DNA of 64,000 nucleotides from Maledivibacter sp. (lineage in GTDB: Bacteria; Bacillota; Clostridia; Peptostreptococcales; Caminicellaceae), in the NCBI GenBank assembly GCA_025210375.1, contig JAOASB010000051.1, positions 33,323 through 97,322 of the forward strand. Direction: 5' to 3'. The position numbers and the translations under genes are program-made. The stretch's first letter is position 1. The number at the start of each line of letters is the position of its first letter. This document shows positions 17,746-27,703 of this stretch, piece after piece. The notes beneath the pieces were generated by a model, which was not told the DNA's origin, searched no databases, and saw only the letters and a list, made by a program, of their open reading frames with translations.

Positions 17746-18429
17746 CTAATTTATTTCATCCACAATTTCCCCATCTTTTATCTCAATTATTCTATTGGCC
17801 AATTTGGCAACCTCATTGTCATGGGTTATTAGCACAATTGTGATTCCCTTTTTATTTAGGTCTACTAACATATCCATTACTTCCTCACTGGATTTACTAT
17901 CTAGATTTCCCGTTGGCTCATCCGCAAGAATCAATGGAGGCTTTCCCGCTAAGGCCCTTGCTATGGCTACCCTTTGCTGTTGACCTCCCGACATTTCAGA
18001 GGGTCTATGCTTTAATCTATCGCCAAGCCCTACCATCTTCAATGATTCCAATACCCTTGTCTTTCTTTCATCCTTGTCTATACCCCTATATAATAATGGA
18101 AGTTCAACATTTTCGTAGGCATTTAATTTTGAAAGCAAATTAAATTTCTGAAATATAAATCCTATCTTCTTATTTCTAACAATGGCCAATTCCTTTTCAT
18201 CATAGGCATTAATATCCTTAGAGTCCAATAAATATTCCCCTGCAGTATATGTATCCAAACAGCCCATTATGTTCATTAGTGTAGATTTACCCGACCCACT
18301 GGATCCGATTATGGAAACGAACTCTCCTTGTTCTACAACTATTGAAATTCCCTTAAGAACCTCCACCTCTAGGGCCCCTGTTTTATACGTTTTTCTTATA
18401 TCCTTCATTACTATAATCGGCTCTTTCAT
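17746..18429 (-). CDS. MacB/LolD-type ABC transporter ATP-binding protein
   Basis: About 227 residues from the ATG at 18429, which avoids overlap with the adaptor gene; a TTG four codons earlier is also open. Walker A SIIGSSGSGKSTLMNIMG, signature MSGGQQQRVAIARALAGKP, Walker B LILADEPTGNLDSK and the H-loop LITHD are all intact. It supplies energy to the permease at 16551-17729. Confidence 0.95.
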   Translation of the reverse strand: MKEPIIVMKDIRKTYKTGALEVEVLKGISIVVEQGEFVSIIGSSGSGKSTLMNIMGCLDTYTAGEYLLDSKDINAYDEKELAIVRNKKIGFIFQKFNLLSKLNAYENVELPLLYRGIDKDERKTRVLESLKMVGLGDRLKHRPSEMSGGQQQRVAIARALAGKPPLILADEPTGNLDSKSSEEVMDMLVDLNKKGITIVLITHDNEVAKLANRIIEIKDGEIVDEIN

Positions 18430-18430
18430 T

Positions 18431-19957
18431 TTAATATCCAATTCCTTTCCATATAATATCTCCTTCTTTCAGATTATCAGATACTATTTCTGCAAAGTCC
18501 TTAGATACTAATCCAAGCTCAACTTCAGTTTCCTTAGTTTCTCCATCATTATTTTTCACCTGTATATAATATTTATCTTCTTTTTCATCAATATAATCTA
18601 CTGGTACTAATAATACATTTTCCTTTGAACCTAATAGGATCTTCACATTAGCACTCATACCCAATTTTAAATCCTTAGGCTCATCTATACTTATTGTTAC
18701 ATCAAAGGTAGAAACTCCATTTTGAATATTTCCCTCTTGAGAGATATCCGTTACTTTCCCATTGAAGGCTTTTCCCTTTAAAGCAGATACATCAATAATA
18801 GCATCCTGTCCTTTTTTTACTTTAAGTATATCCAATTCATCTACTGGAATAGTTATTTTTAAATTATCTAAATCAGCAATTTTAGTCGCTGTATCATCTG
18901 AAGTTATATTTTCACCTGAAACAACATTCATACCTATTACGGTTCCGGCAATAGGCGAATATATGATATCATCATCAAGTTCCTTCTTTTTCTTACCAAG
19001 CTCAAGCCTATTATTTCTTACACGTTTTTCTTGCACCTCTATATCCCTTAAATAATCTTCATTACTAATTTTACCTAAAATATCACCTTTACTAACCTTC
19101 TGGTCTTGCTCGACACTTATATTATCTAATGTTCCATCTATCTTAAATTCTACAATTTTATTAGTTTTCCATTTCAATTTATTTATTTGTTCAATTGCGT
19201 AATAGGAAAATCCACCCTTGTTTATATCCACTTTAACTTCCATACCCTCAGCTAAGGCTCCTGGATTTTTAACTTCAACGGTTACATTATGCAAAAGTCC
19301 ACCATTTTTTCCTCCAAAGCCTTGCTGACTTATCTTAGTAACTTTCCCCTCAAGGGTTTGATAGCTTCCTAATACAACAACATTTGCTTTATCTCCGACC
19401 TTCATCTTTTCCACTTGTTTCTTATTGAATGGTACAACTGCTTCCAGTACACTTTTATCAATAATCCTTAGATATTTTTGATCAGAAGAAACCTTATCTC
19501 CCTCTTCCCCAGAAATTTCAGTCACAATCCCGGAAAAAGGAGCCTTAATGGTTAAATTTTCAGCATCTTCCTTTAATTTTTTTAATCTATTTTCTGCTTC
19601 AAATATATCTAGACTACTTTGATTTATACTTATGTCATCCGATTCATTTCTAAGCTCTAATATTATATCCCCTTTGTCCACTCTTTGCCCTTCTTCAACA
19701 TATACTTTAGCAACTGCTCCATTGTTTTGGGTCTTTAGTTCCTTCACTATTTTTGATTTCACATTTCCATTTCCGGTAATACTAGTTTGTATATTCCCGA
19801 TTTCGACAACTGCAGTATTATTAGCTTCCAAGTTGTTTTTTTCTAGATTCGCCATTTCCTTAGCATCTGACTTTCCCTTAAAATAGAAAAATAATCCCAA
19901 AGCTATTATAAATATTACAATGATTATAGCTCCAATTTTCAAATATTTCTTTTTCAC
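18431..19957 (-). CDS. HlyD/MacA-type membrane-anchored efflux adaptor
   Basis: 508 residues, long for a MacA homologue. One N-terminal membrane anchor (IGAIIIVIFIIALGLFFYF) is followed by two biotinyl-lipoyl-like repeats (GNVKSKIVKELKTQNNGAV with KVYVEEGQRVDKGDIILEL, and later FKIDGTLDNISVEQDQKVSKGD) and beta-barrel segments. In Gram-positives such adaptors link the ABC permease to its extracellular substrate. It is first in the operon with a GTG start. A motif shared with the bceAB promoter lies 108-143 bases upstream, suggesting envelope-stress control. Confidence 0.9.
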   Translation of the reverse strand: MKKKYLKIGAIIIVIFIIALGLFFYFKGKSDAKEMANLEKNNLEANNTAVVEIGNIQTSITGNGNVKSKIVKELKTQNNGAVAKVYVEEGQRVDKGDIILELRNESDDISINQSSLDIFEAENRLKKLKEDAENLTIKAPFSGIVTEISGEEGDKVSSDQKYLRIIDKSVLEAVVPFNKKQVEKMKVGDKANVVVLGSYQTLEGKVTKISQQGFGGKNGGLLHNVTVEVKNPGALAEGMEVKVDINKGGFSYYAIEQINKLKWKTNKIVEFKIDGTLDNISVEQDQKVSKGDILGKISNEDYLRDIEVQEKRVRNNRLELGKKKKELDDDIIYSPIAGTVIGMNVVSGENITSDDTATKIADLDNLKITIPVDELDILKVKKGQDAIIDVSALKGKAFNGKVTDISQEGNIQNGVSTFDVTISIDEPKDLKLGMSANVKILLGSKENVLLVPVDYIDEKEDKYYIQVKNNDGETKETEVELGLVSKDFAEIVSDNLKEGDIIWKGIGY

Positions 19958-20064
19958 TTAATACAACCCCTTATAGATTTTTTTAATTAACAATTAAATC
20001 AAATATTGACTTGAGTCCCATCATAATTTTATACAATCTATATAATTCAATCCATCTATTTATC

Positions 20065-20100
20065 TTACAAAACAATTTGTAATCTTACATTTTTGTCACT
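20065..20100 (-). promoter_or_regulatory. Candidate BceR-type operator upstream of the MacAB-like operon
   Basis: Plus-strand text ACAAAACAAT then, after about five bases, AATCTTACATTTTTGTCACT. It matches 38344-38380 upstream of bceAB at about 29 of 35 positions. The core TGACA-N4-TGTAA (minus strand) is an imperfect inverted repeat, the form expected for an OmpR-type regulator. Confidence 0.65.
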
Positions 20101-20151
20101 AAAAAAGGGATGTATCAGAATGAATAAAGTTAGTCATTCTGATACACACCC
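20101..20151 (-). terminator. Terminator of the chemoreceptor gene at 20182
   Basis: Minus strand GGGTGTGTATCAGAATGA pairs with TCATTCTGATACATCCC, followed by TTTTTT. A strong 17-bp intrinsic terminator immediately before the operator at 20065-20100. Confidence 0.92.
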
Positions 20152-20181
20152 ACTTAAATTATCCTATAAAATTCTCATCCG

Positions 20182-22176
20182 CTAAAATTTAAACTTTGCA
20201 ATCATTTCATGTAGTTCTTGTGAAAGCTGTGATAAAGTTTGACTTGTTGAAGTGATCTCTTCCATTGATGCAGTTTGCTCCTCAGTTGCCGCCGATACGT
20301 TTTGGATCTGTCCCGCCACTTCTTTACTTGATTTTTCTATTCCATTAGCCGATAGAACTACATGCTGACTCTCCTTTGCCACTTCAGAAATAGAAGCTGT
20401 AATAATTCCTATTTGAGTATTAACATTGTCAACTAAGACGGATATCTCATTAAAAGTGTCTTCTGCAATACCTACAGTTGCAATTCCATTTTTTACATTT
20501 CTCATACCTTCTTCCATAGTAACTTTAGCATTATCTATATTGGTTTGGTTTTCTATTATTAAGTTGTTTATTTCTTCTGTAGCCTTCTGTGATTCCTCAG
20601 CTAGTTTTCTTACCTCTTCTGCCACAACAGCAAACCCCCGGCCTTGCTCCCCTGCCCTAGCAGCTTCTATAGCTGCATTAAGTGCTAAAAGATTTGTCTG
20701 TTCTGCTATATCCTTTATTACATTAACTATCTCATTCATTTTATTAGAGCTGTTAGTAACATCTAATAAGGATTTTTGTACTTCCTTTGTACTATTGTTA
20801 ATGCTGTCCATTTGCATACTAACCTTTCTCATTTCTTCCTTACCAATATTTGATCTATCAAAAACTTTACTGCTTACATCATTAATTACCTGTGCATTAC
20901 TTGATACTTCTTCAATACTTGCTGATATTTCTTCCATTGCTGAAGTCACACTTAAAACCCGACTTAATTGTCCATCGGAGCTTTGTGCCACTTCAGTAGA
21001 AACCGATGCAATGTGTTCAGATGCCATTGTAGATTGCTCTGCTGTTGCCGTAAGCTCCTCAGAAGCCGATGCCACCTGTTCCGATGAATCAGCAACCAGA
21101 CTCAAGGCATTACGTAAATTATTAGTTATAAGATCTAAAGCCCTGGCTAGACGTCCTATCTCATCCTTACTTTTTATATATTTTTTGGGAGCATCCTTTG
21201 TGATGTCAAGATTAGCCATTAACTCAAGATGCTTTGTCCCTTCGTTGATTGGTGTTATTATTTTTCTACTAATATAATAAACCACTATACTTCCAATGGC
21301 TAAAACAGCTATTGCCGCCATAATCAAAATTCTATTAAATTTATCCTGGACCCCAAACACTTCATTTTTTTCTAAAGCAATTGCAATCGATGCTCCCATA
21401 CTTTTTATTGGTGCATATCCCAAATATTTATCAACACCATTGTATTCATATCGTCCTACTCCACTTTTTCCAGCTACCATTTCCTTTTGCAACTCTACCA
21501 AAGACTTAAGACTTGGATTATTTTTAAAATTTTCAAAATCATTATCCCTTTGTTTAACTAAATTAATATCACCGTGGGCTATTTTAACACCGTCCTTATT
21601 AATCATAAATGTCTTCCCTGTTTTTCCATAGGTAATATCATTAGTAATAGCACTCCAATGAGCAGCATCCATGGTTGCTGTTAAAACACCTAAAACCCTG
21701 CTTCCCTCTTTAATAGGCACTGCGAATACAATAACAAGAGTATCATCCACCTTGCTAATTATAGGATCTGATATTACATTTTTACCCGACATGGCTTCTT
21801 TAAAATAATTACGACCCTTGATATCCGAGATCTTACCATTTGTTGAATGAAGCATTCCATTTTTATCTACAGTACCCATTCTTAAATATCCCAATTTTTT
21901 TGCTTCATCATTCAGCATTAGAGACTTGTTTTTCCATGTTATTTTTTCATCCTTTAAACTACTGTCAGCAGCTATAATTTTAAGTGTATTAAACTCTCCT
22001 GTAATGCGACTTTCTACAATCATTGCGGCTTGTGATGCTATTTGAGTTAAAGACTCGTTTATACTCTGAGTTAATGATCTAGCTGCAAAAATTTCGACTA
22101 AAATACCTAAACTTGCACAAACAACCAACAATAAAACCGTGATATAGATTATCAGTTTAGTGCCTATACTTTTCAT
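20182..22176 (-). CDS. Methyl-accepting chemotaxis protein with extracellular Cache domain
   Basis: 664 residues from the ATG at 22176 (GGGGGG seven bases upstream). N-terminal membrane segment (LIIYITVLLLVVCASLGILV), a double-Cache-like sensory domain of about 250 residues (DKNGMLHSTNGKISDIKGRN, then YGKTGKTFMINKDG), a second membrane segment (ILIMAAIAVLAIGSIVVYYI), a HAMP domain and the signalling helical hairpin with the conserved tip LLALNAAIEAARAGEQGRGF. It senses an external small molecule and feeds CheA. The ligand cannot be read from sequence; the neighbours suggest a nucleoside or amino-acid-like compound. Confidence 0.95.
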   Translation of the reverse strand: MKSIGTKLIIYITVLLLVVCASLGILVEIFAARSLTQSINESLTQIASQAAMIVESRITGEFNTLKIIAADSSLKDEKITWKNKSLMLNDEAKKLGYLRMGTVDKNGMLHSTNGKISDIKGRNYFKEAMSGKNVISDPIISKVDDTLVIVFAVPIKEGSRVLGVLTATMDAAHWSAITNDITYGKTGKTFMINKDGVKIAHGDINLVKQRDNDFENFKNNPSLKSLVELQKEMVAGKSGVGRYEYNGVDKYLGYAPIKSMGASIAIALEKNEVFGVQDKFNRILIMAAIAVLAIGSIVVYYISRKIITPINEGTKHLELMANLDITKDAPKKYIKSKDEIGRLARALDLITNNLRNALSLVADSSEQVASASEELTATAEQSTMASEHIASVSTEVAQSSDGQLSRVLSVTSAMEEISASIEEVSSNAQVINDVSSKVFDRSNIGKEEMRKVSMQMDSINNSTKEVQKSLLDVTNSSNKMNEIVNVIKDIAEQTNLLALNAAIEAARAGEQGRGFAVVAEEVRKLAEESQKATEEINNLIIENQTNIDNAKVTMEEGMRNVKNGIATVGIAEDTFNEISVLVDNVNTQIGIITASISEVAKESQHVVLSANGIEKSSKEVAGQIQNVSAATEEQTASMEEITSTSQTLSQLSQELHEMIAKFKF

Positions 22177-22274
22177 TATTATTCCCCCCGTATAATTTAA
22201 CAATTAATACACTCTATGCCGTAAGTCCATAAAGACTCTGGATCATATATATTTTGGTCACATTCAATTTATAA

Positions 22275-22378
22275 TATAGGGATTTTAGTATAGACTTTAA
22301 CTTATACAAGTCCAAAATGCCCAGAACCATCGCATATTTGTCCATGTATAAGTTAAGTTATACTATGAAAACCCTATA
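22275..22378. repeat. Repeat family 2, fully palindromic copy
   Basis: Left arm TATAGGGATTTTAGTATAG... and right arm ...CTATGAAAACCCTATA are inverted copies over about 33 bases with about six differences, around a 35-40-base centre. The full element could fold into a long hairpin. It lies 99 bases upstream of the chemoreceptor start. Confidence 0.7.
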
Positions 22379-22507
22379 TATATTAGATAAATTAAACTTT
22401 ATATGTATTTTTATTCAAAACATAATTCTACTAATTCTACTTTTTTTCATATTTCCCTTCATTTTTTTGTATTTAGACATTTTTTAGTTTGATATTCACA
22501 AAAAGGA

Positions 22508-22539
22508 ACTAAAAAGAGAGATGACCTTTGTCATCCCTC
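22508..22539 (-). terminator. Terminator of the amidohydrolase gene
   Basis: Minus strand GAGGGATGAC-AAA-GGTCATCTCTC followed by TTTTTAG; compact 10-bp stem. Confidence 0.88.
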
Positions 22540-22558
22540 GTACAATTTCTCAAAATTC

Positions 22559-23890
22559 CTATTTAACCTTTTTTTCAAGCTCTATTGCAATGCCTTTTAT
22601 CTTCTCTTGTATTTTTTTTACATCATCAATTATTTTATCTAAATTGCCACTTAAAAGCTTTCTATCCCTCATAACAACATTTCCATTTACCATAGTCATT
22701 ACAACATTATGGGGATATGCTGCATAGGTTATGGCTGAATAGTAATCATATATGGGTTGTATGTTAGGTGTATTTGTTTCTATTATTATTATGTCTGCTT
22801 TTTTTCCAACCTCTATTGACCCAATGGTATTATCAAGCTTTATAGCCCTTGCTCCACCAATAGTTCCTAGCTCAACGGCTTCTATTGCAGGGCAAATTCT
22901 GTTATTATTTGCAGCTACTTTTTGGATTTTAGTATATTGATCTAGTACATTTATTATATCTTGATGATTACCACTCATAGGTCCATCTGTTCCTAAACCA
23001 ACCTTAACTTTTTTATCTAACATCCTAGGAACAGGTGCTACTTTTCTACCACTTTTGGCATTTGCGGCTACATTGTGTATTACTCCAACATCATTTTTAT
23101 AAAGTATATCCATATCTTCTTCATTTGTATATACTAGATGGGCTCCTATAACTTTATCAGATAAAAAACCTATTTTATCAAGATATTGCACCGGTGTCAT
23201 ATCATATTCTTCCCTGAATTTATCCATCTCAGATATCATTTCCGATATATGAATAAGTATTGGCACATTATATTTTTCAGATAGTTCTTTTATCTTAAGT
23301 AAATGCTCTTCATCATTAGTATATGTAGCATGTGGGGCCAATGCAGGTATTATTAATTCATCATTCTTCCATTCCTTTATAAACTTGATGGCATAATCTA
23401 AGCCCCCATAGGGAATATCGGTATCGGGAGCAATTTTTTCAAGTATTGTCTCCCCTGCTATAGCCCTTATTCCTAATTCCTTTGCAGCCTTTGCAACTTC
23501 ATCCTCAAAGTAATACATATCTACAAAGGTAGTAACTCCCCCAAGGAGCATTTCAGCAATACTTAACTTTGCTCCAGTGTTTACTAATCCTTCATCCACA
23601 ATCATATCTTCTAAGGGAAACATATACCTTGTAAGTCTATCGGGTATATCCTCTCCCAAACTTCTAAATACAGACATAGATACATGACAATGCCCATTGA
23701 TAAACCCCGGCATAATAATACCATTTTGAGCATCTATCTTTTCAGTATAATCATATTTATTTAATAATTCACTTGTATCCCCTATTTCCACTATATCCAT
23801 CCCATTTATTACCACAGCACCGGCTTCAATAATGTCTTTGTTTTCATTCATGGTTATTATGGTACCATTATAAATGCATTTATAGGACAT
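22559..23890 (-). CDS. Amidohydrolase of the MTA/SAH deaminase-like group
   Basis: 443 residues, metal-dependent TIM-barrel amidohydrolase. Metal ligands are visible: the HxH motif in GFINGHCHVSMSVFRSLGED, a later His in LLIHIS-like sequence (PILIHISEM), His in IGAHLVYTNEEDM and the Asp in GLGTDGPMSGN. This is the arrangement of the TRZ/ATZ group, which deaminates S-adenosylhomocysteine, methylthioadenosine, guanine or related rings. It is downstream of a nucleoside-type ABC transporter, so a purine-derived substrate is likely. GGGGGA precedes the ATG. Exact substrate uncertain. Confidence 0.85.
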   Translation of the reverse strand: MSYKCIYNGTIITMNENKDIIEAGAVVINGMDIVEIGDTSELLNKYDYTEKIDAQNGIIMPGFINGHCHVSMSVFRSLGEDIPDRLTRYMFPLEDMIVDEGLVNTGAKLSIAEMLLGGVTTFVDMYYFEDEVAKAAKELGIRAIAGETILEKIAPDTDIPYGGLDYAIKFIKEWKNDELIIPALAPHATYTNDEEHLLKIKELSEKYNVPILIHISEMISEMDKFREEYDMTPVQYLDKIGFLSDKVIGAHLVYTNEEDMDILYKNDVGVIHNVAANAKSGRKVAPVPRMLDKKVKVGLGTDGPMSGNHQDIINVLDQYTKIQKVAANNNRICPAIEAVELGTIGGARAIKLDNTIGSIEVGKKADIIIIETNTPNIQPIYDYYSAITYAAYPHNVVMTMVNGNVVMRDRKLLSGNLDKIIDDVKKIQEKIKGIAIELEKKVK

Positions 23891-23992
23891 TTTTACTCCC
23901 CCTTTGCTTTTAAACCCGATTATTCATAGAAAAACATCACTATCCTAAATAATTCAAAGCTAACTATAGGTAATCTAGGTTTATAATTATAT

Positions 23993-24028
23993 TGGCTGTA
24001 GAATAATAGTAACAATATCCTACAGCCA
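23993..24028 (-). terminator. Hairpin after the nucleoside permease gene
   Basis: Perfect 9-bp inverted repeat TGGCTGTAG / CTACAGCCA with an 18-base loop. Only a weak AT tail follows on the minus strand, so it may be a weak terminator or an mRNA-processing barrier before the amidohydrolase gene. Confidence 0.55.
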
Positions 24029-24033
24029 GTAGA

Positions 24034-24969
24034 TTAATTCATCTGCTTTTTCTTTCTTTCCAATTCCTTCTTGTCATTAATTACTGATATTACAATAAAT
24101 CCTATTATAGTAACCAAATATGGCGTCATATGGATAAATTCAACGGGTATAGGAAATGCTTGAAGATAATTTGATAATGTATCGGCAAATCCAAATAAAA
24201 GGGAAGCAAATAATGAACCTAGTGAGGTATTACCTGCTATGGCCCTAGCTGCCAGTGCAATAAAACCCCTACCGGCAGTCATTCCCGAAGAAAACCAAGA
24301 AACATAGCCCATGGATAGGAAGGCTCCCCCTAAAGCAGCAAATATCCCACTTATTATTAGGGCAATAAATTTTATTTTAAATACATCTATCCCAACAGAT
24401 TCAGCAGCTTCTGGCGACTCACCAACAGCTTTTATTCTAAGTCCTAAGGACATATTATTAAATAGTATATGCATCAGCACTATACATACTATTGCCACAT
24501 ATGTTAGTATATTGTGTCCCGACAGTATACTGCCTATTACTGGTATACTACTTACTAAAGGTATATTAACATTTGGTAAAACCAAGCTGTTTAATGATGT
24601 AGATATCCCCTTATCTCCTGTAAGCTCAGTAAGTAAAAATACCGTGCCCCCAGCGGCTAATATATTGATAGCTATCCCAGTAAGCACAATATTAGTCTTA
24701 AGCTTTAGTGCAAAATATCCAAGAAGCATACTTACTAAAACACCTGATAAAACCGCCGCTAAAAGTCCTATCCATACATTCTGGGTATAAGCACTAAATA
24801 TTACACCCATTAATGCACCTGTGATCATGGTTCCCTCAATACCTATATTTATGGCTCCAGCTCTACTTGCTACAACTGCTCCTAAGGTAGCAAAAAGTAT
24901 CGGCGTAGTCGATCTTATAACTGCAAACCAAAATGCATCTTTAAAAATCATGCTAAGTAATGAATCCAT
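24034..24969 (-). CDS. Nucleoside-type ABC transporter permease (YufQ/NupQ-like)
   Basis: 312 residues from the ATG at 24969, nine bases after AGGAGG. Many membrane segments of the BPD_transp_2 family, with the signature ASRAGAINIGIEGTMITGALMG and GESPEAAESVGIDVFK. It starts one base after the stop of the other permease gene. Together they form the channel of a BMP-family uptake system. Close homologues carry guanosine and other nucleosides. Confidence 0.93.
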   Translation of the reverse strand: MDSLLSMIFKDAFWFAVIRSTTPILFATLGAVVASRAGAINIGIEGTMITGALMGVIFSAYTQNVWIGLLAAVLSGVLVSMLLGYFALKLKTNIVLTGIAINILAAGGTVFLLTELTGDKGISTSLNSLVLPNVNIPLVSSIPVIGSILSGHNILTYVAIVCIVLMHILFNNMSLGLRIKAVGESPEAAESVGIDVFKIKFIALIISGIFAALGGAFLSMGYVSWFSSGMTAGRGFIALAARAIAGNTSLGSLFASLLFGFADTLSNYLQAFPIPVEFIHMTPYLVTIIGFIVISVINDKKELERKKKQMN

Positions 24970-24970
24970 A

Positions 24971-26062
24971 CTATTGTACCTCCTTCTTAGCATTTAGATA
25001 TTTTTCTTTTGCTAATTTATTTTCTTCTCTTTGCTTCCAATAGGCCAAGAATCTTTCAGCTGCGATCAATAATATCATAACAGCTTGTATAATAGAAATG
25101 ATTTCATTATCTACATCTGCTCTTCTAGACATCATATCTGCACCTATTCTTAAATAGGATAGAAAAAAGGCAGCCAAGGGCACATATTTAGGATTATTCT
25201 TAGCAAGCAAAGCAACGATAACACCATCCCAAGCATAGGATGGTGTAACATCCCATAGGAATCTCTTATACATTCCTGACATCTCTATTGCCCCACCAAT
25301 ACCAGCAACAGCACCGGCAATAAATTGTGAGCTTATTATAACCTTTGCAGTATTTATACCAGAGTATTTTGCAAAATTTATATTATCACCAACAGTTCGT
25401 ATTTCATATCCCCATTTTGTTTTATATATGTATATATAAGCTAAAATTATAAATAACATAGCTATTAAAAAACCTGCGTGTAATCTTGTCCCCGGTAATA
25501 TTCTAGGAAGTGCAAAGCTTTTACTAAACCTATAGGATGCAAATACACTTGCCTCTGGATCCCTTAGATAATAATTAACTATGTATAGCCCAAAGAAATA
25601 GAACACATAGTTGAGCATAAGGGAAGTTACTAGCTCATTGGCCTTCCATTTTATCTTAAGAATTCCAGGTAATACTCCAATACATCCCCCTACAACACCT
25701 GAAAAAATCATGGCTACTACTGGATGTATCCCATTTGGTAATGTATAGTTTATGGCAACATAGGCTGCTACTATGGCCCCCATAAAAAAGCAACCATCAG
25801 CAATTAAACTAAAATGCTTTGATTGATATATTATACAAAGTGCTAAACCAGTAAATGTCAGAGGAATCATCATCTCAAGCACATTTGAAAAGTACTTAAG
25901 CTTTTGTAGGGGTCCAAAAAGGAAATTGGTGATAGAGTAGATAGGAGTTTTACTGGTTGCAAAAATAATTATTGTAGAGATTATAAGTGCTATAAATATA
26001 GCTATCATTGTTCTTAAAGTATCATATTTATTTATTTTTGGCTTCAATTTTAAACTAGTCAT
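24971..26062 (-). CDS. Nucleoside-type ABC transporter permease (YufP/NupP-like)
   Basis: 363 residues with about eight to ten membrane segments. Family features are HFSLIADGCFFMGAIVAAYV near residue 90, VGDNINFAKYSGINTAKVII and GGAIEMSGMYKRFLW. It overlaps the ATPase gene by eight bases and abuts the second permease. A Lys/Glu-rich cytoplasmic tail closes the protein. Confidence 0.93.
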   Translation of the reverse strand: MTSLKLKPKINKYDTLRTMIAIFIALIISTIIIFATSKTPIYSITNFLFGPLQKLKYFSNVLEMMIPLTFTGLALCIIYQSKHFSLIADGCFFMGAIVAAYVAINYTLPNGIHPVVAMIFSGVVGGCIGVLPGILKIKWKANELVTSLMLNYVFYFFGLYIVNYYLRDPEASVFASYRFSKSFALPRILPGTRLHAGFLIAMLFIILAYIYIYKTKWGYEIRTVGDNINFAKYSGINTAKVIISSQFIAGAVAGIGGAIEMSGMYKRFLWDVTPSYAWDGVIVALLAKNNPKYVPLAAFFLSYLRIGADMMSRRADVDNEIISIIQAVMILLIAAERFLAYWKQREENKLAKEKYLNAKKEVQ

Positions 26063-27608
26063 TTACGGCCCTCCTTATCTCCTCTTCCGATTGCTTATTT
26101 ACTCCTAGCATATAAAGCCCAAGCTCTTTTTCCGTAACTTCACTTGCATCAGGTAAATATCCAACTATCTCGCCGCCGTTCATAACAATGAGGGAATCAC
26201 TTAATGTCATTACTTCATTCAAATCTGCTGAAACTAATAATATGGCATTTCCTTCGTCCCTCATTTTGATTATCATTTTTCTTATAAATTCAATAGCTCC
26301 AACATCTATCCCTCTTGTTGGCTGATTTACTATTAACAGATCTGTGTCGGAACTAAATTCTCTACCAACTACCACTTTCTGTATATTCCCACCGGATAGT
26401 CCCTTAACGGCTGTTTTTTCGCTATCTGTTTTTACATTAAATTTCTTTATCAATCCTTTTGCCCAATCACTTATCTTTTTATTATCCAGTAAATATCTAT
26501 TTTTTCTAAGTTCTTCACTTCTATATTTTTCAGATATAAAATTCTCTTCTACGCTCATATTAGGAGCTATACCTGTATGCATTCTATCTTCCGGTATATG
26601 AGCCATACCCAATTCCCTTATATTTCTTACATTTAAATTATTTATTTCCTTACTATGAACTAAGACTTTTCCATTAGTGGCTTTCTTAAGTCCAGTTATA
26701 ATCTCTATTATTTCAGATTGTCCATTCCCCTCTACTCCAGCTATCCCTACTATTTCACCTTTTCTAACTGAAAAAGAAACATTTTTAACTACAGTCTTAC
26801 CAAAGTCGTTTATATAATTAACACCATCAACTCTTAATAATACTTCCTTAGGTTGTGCTTTAGCCTTATCTATTTCTAGCTTTACATCTCTACCTACCAT
26901 AAGCCTTGAAATATCATCTTCTGAAACTTCATTCACATTATGTACCCCTACGGAAAGTCCATCTCTCATGATAGTAAGCCTGTCACACAGCTTCTTAATC
27001 TCATGGAGCTTATGGGAAATAAATATTATGGTATGTCCAGATTCTTTCAATAACATTAGTTGTTCAAACAATTCTTCAATCTCTTGGGGTGTAAGAACCG
27101 CGGTAGGTTCGTCTAATATAAGTACCTTTGCCCCCCTATATAGGGCTTTTAGTATTTCAACCTTTTGCTTCTGAGATACGGATATATCCTGAACCTTGCT
27201 TTTAGGATTTATGGGCAGATTGTATCTTTCAGATAGTTCCTTTGTAACCTCTATAGCCCTTGCTTTGTCAAGAAATATCCCCTTCTTTATCTCACTACCA
27301 AGAACAATATTTTCTGCAACCGTTAAACTTGGAACTAACATGAAATGCTGATGAACCATACCAATACCAAGCTCAAGGGCATCCTGTGAAGAGTTCATAT
27401 TTATTTCTTTTCCTCTTAAATATATCTTACCTTCTGTTTGCTTTTGCATACCAAAAAGTATCTTCATTAGTGTTGATTTCCCTGCTCCGTTTTCACCAAC
27501 CAAAGCATGAATTTCCGCTTCCCTCAATGAAAATTCAACCTGATAATTTGCCACTACACCACCTGGATAAATCTTAGTGATTTTATCCATTTTCAGCATC
27601 TCTGACAT
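26055..27608 (-). CDS. Nucleoside-type ABC transporter ATP-binding protein (YufO/NupO-like)
   Basis: 517 residues from the ATG at 27608, with AGAGGTG six bases upstream. Two fused ATPase domains as in sugar and nucleoside importers. The first is intact (Walker A ALVGENGAGKSTLMKILFG; DISVSQKQKVEILKALYRG; LILDEPTAVLTPQ). The second has a degenerate Walker A (GIAGVEGNGQSEIIEI) with LSGGNIQKVVVGREF and LIVNQPTRGIDVG, normal for this family. It energises the permeases encoded next. Confidence 0.95.
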   Translation of the reverse strand: MSEMLKMDKITKIYPGGVVANYQVEFSLREAEIHALVGENGAGKSTLMKILFGMQKQTEGKIYLRGKEINMNSSQDALELGIGMVHQHFMLVPSLTVAENIVLGSEIKKGIFLDKARAIEVTKELSERYNLPINPKSKVQDISVSQKQKVEILKALYRGAKVLILDEPTAVLTPQEIEELFEQLMLLKESGHTIIFISHKLHEIKKLCDRLTIMRDGLSVGVHNVNEVSEDDISRLMVGRDVKLEIDKAKAQPKEVLLRVDGVNYINDFGKTVVKNVSFSVRKGEIVGIAGVEGNGQSEIIEIITGLKKATNGKVLVHSKEINNLNVRNIRELGMAHIPEDRMHTGIAPNMSVEENFISEKYRSEELRKNRYLLDNKKISDWAKGLIKKFNVKTDSEKTAVKGLSGGNIQKVVVGREFSSDTDLLIVNQPTRGIDVGAIEFIRKMIIKMRDEGNAILLVSADLNEVMTLSDSLIVMNGGEIVGYLPDASEVTEKELGLYMLGVNKQSEEEIRRAVND

Positions 27609-27631
27609 TATATACACCTCTTTTCACTTAT

Positions 27632-27662
27632 ACATAAAGCCAGCTATAAGCTGGCTTTATGT
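27632..27662 (-). terminator. Perfect hairpin between the binding-protein and ATPase genes
   Basis: ACATAAAGCCAGC and its exact inverse around a 5-base loop, with no U-run long enough for full termination. Such intercistronic hairpins commonly protect the binding-protein mRNA and reduce downstream expression. Confidence 0.7.
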
Positions 27663-27703
27663 CTCCCTAAGAAATTTTTTTGCTGATTCTATATCCCAGA
27701 GTA

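Larger units (their letters stand above)
22204..22558. other. Intergenic region upstream of the chemoreceptor
   Basis: 355 bases holding repeat 22275-22378, an AT-rich stretch that probably includes the chemoreceptor promoter, and the deaminase terminator at 22508-22539. No reading frame is supported. Confidence 0.6.
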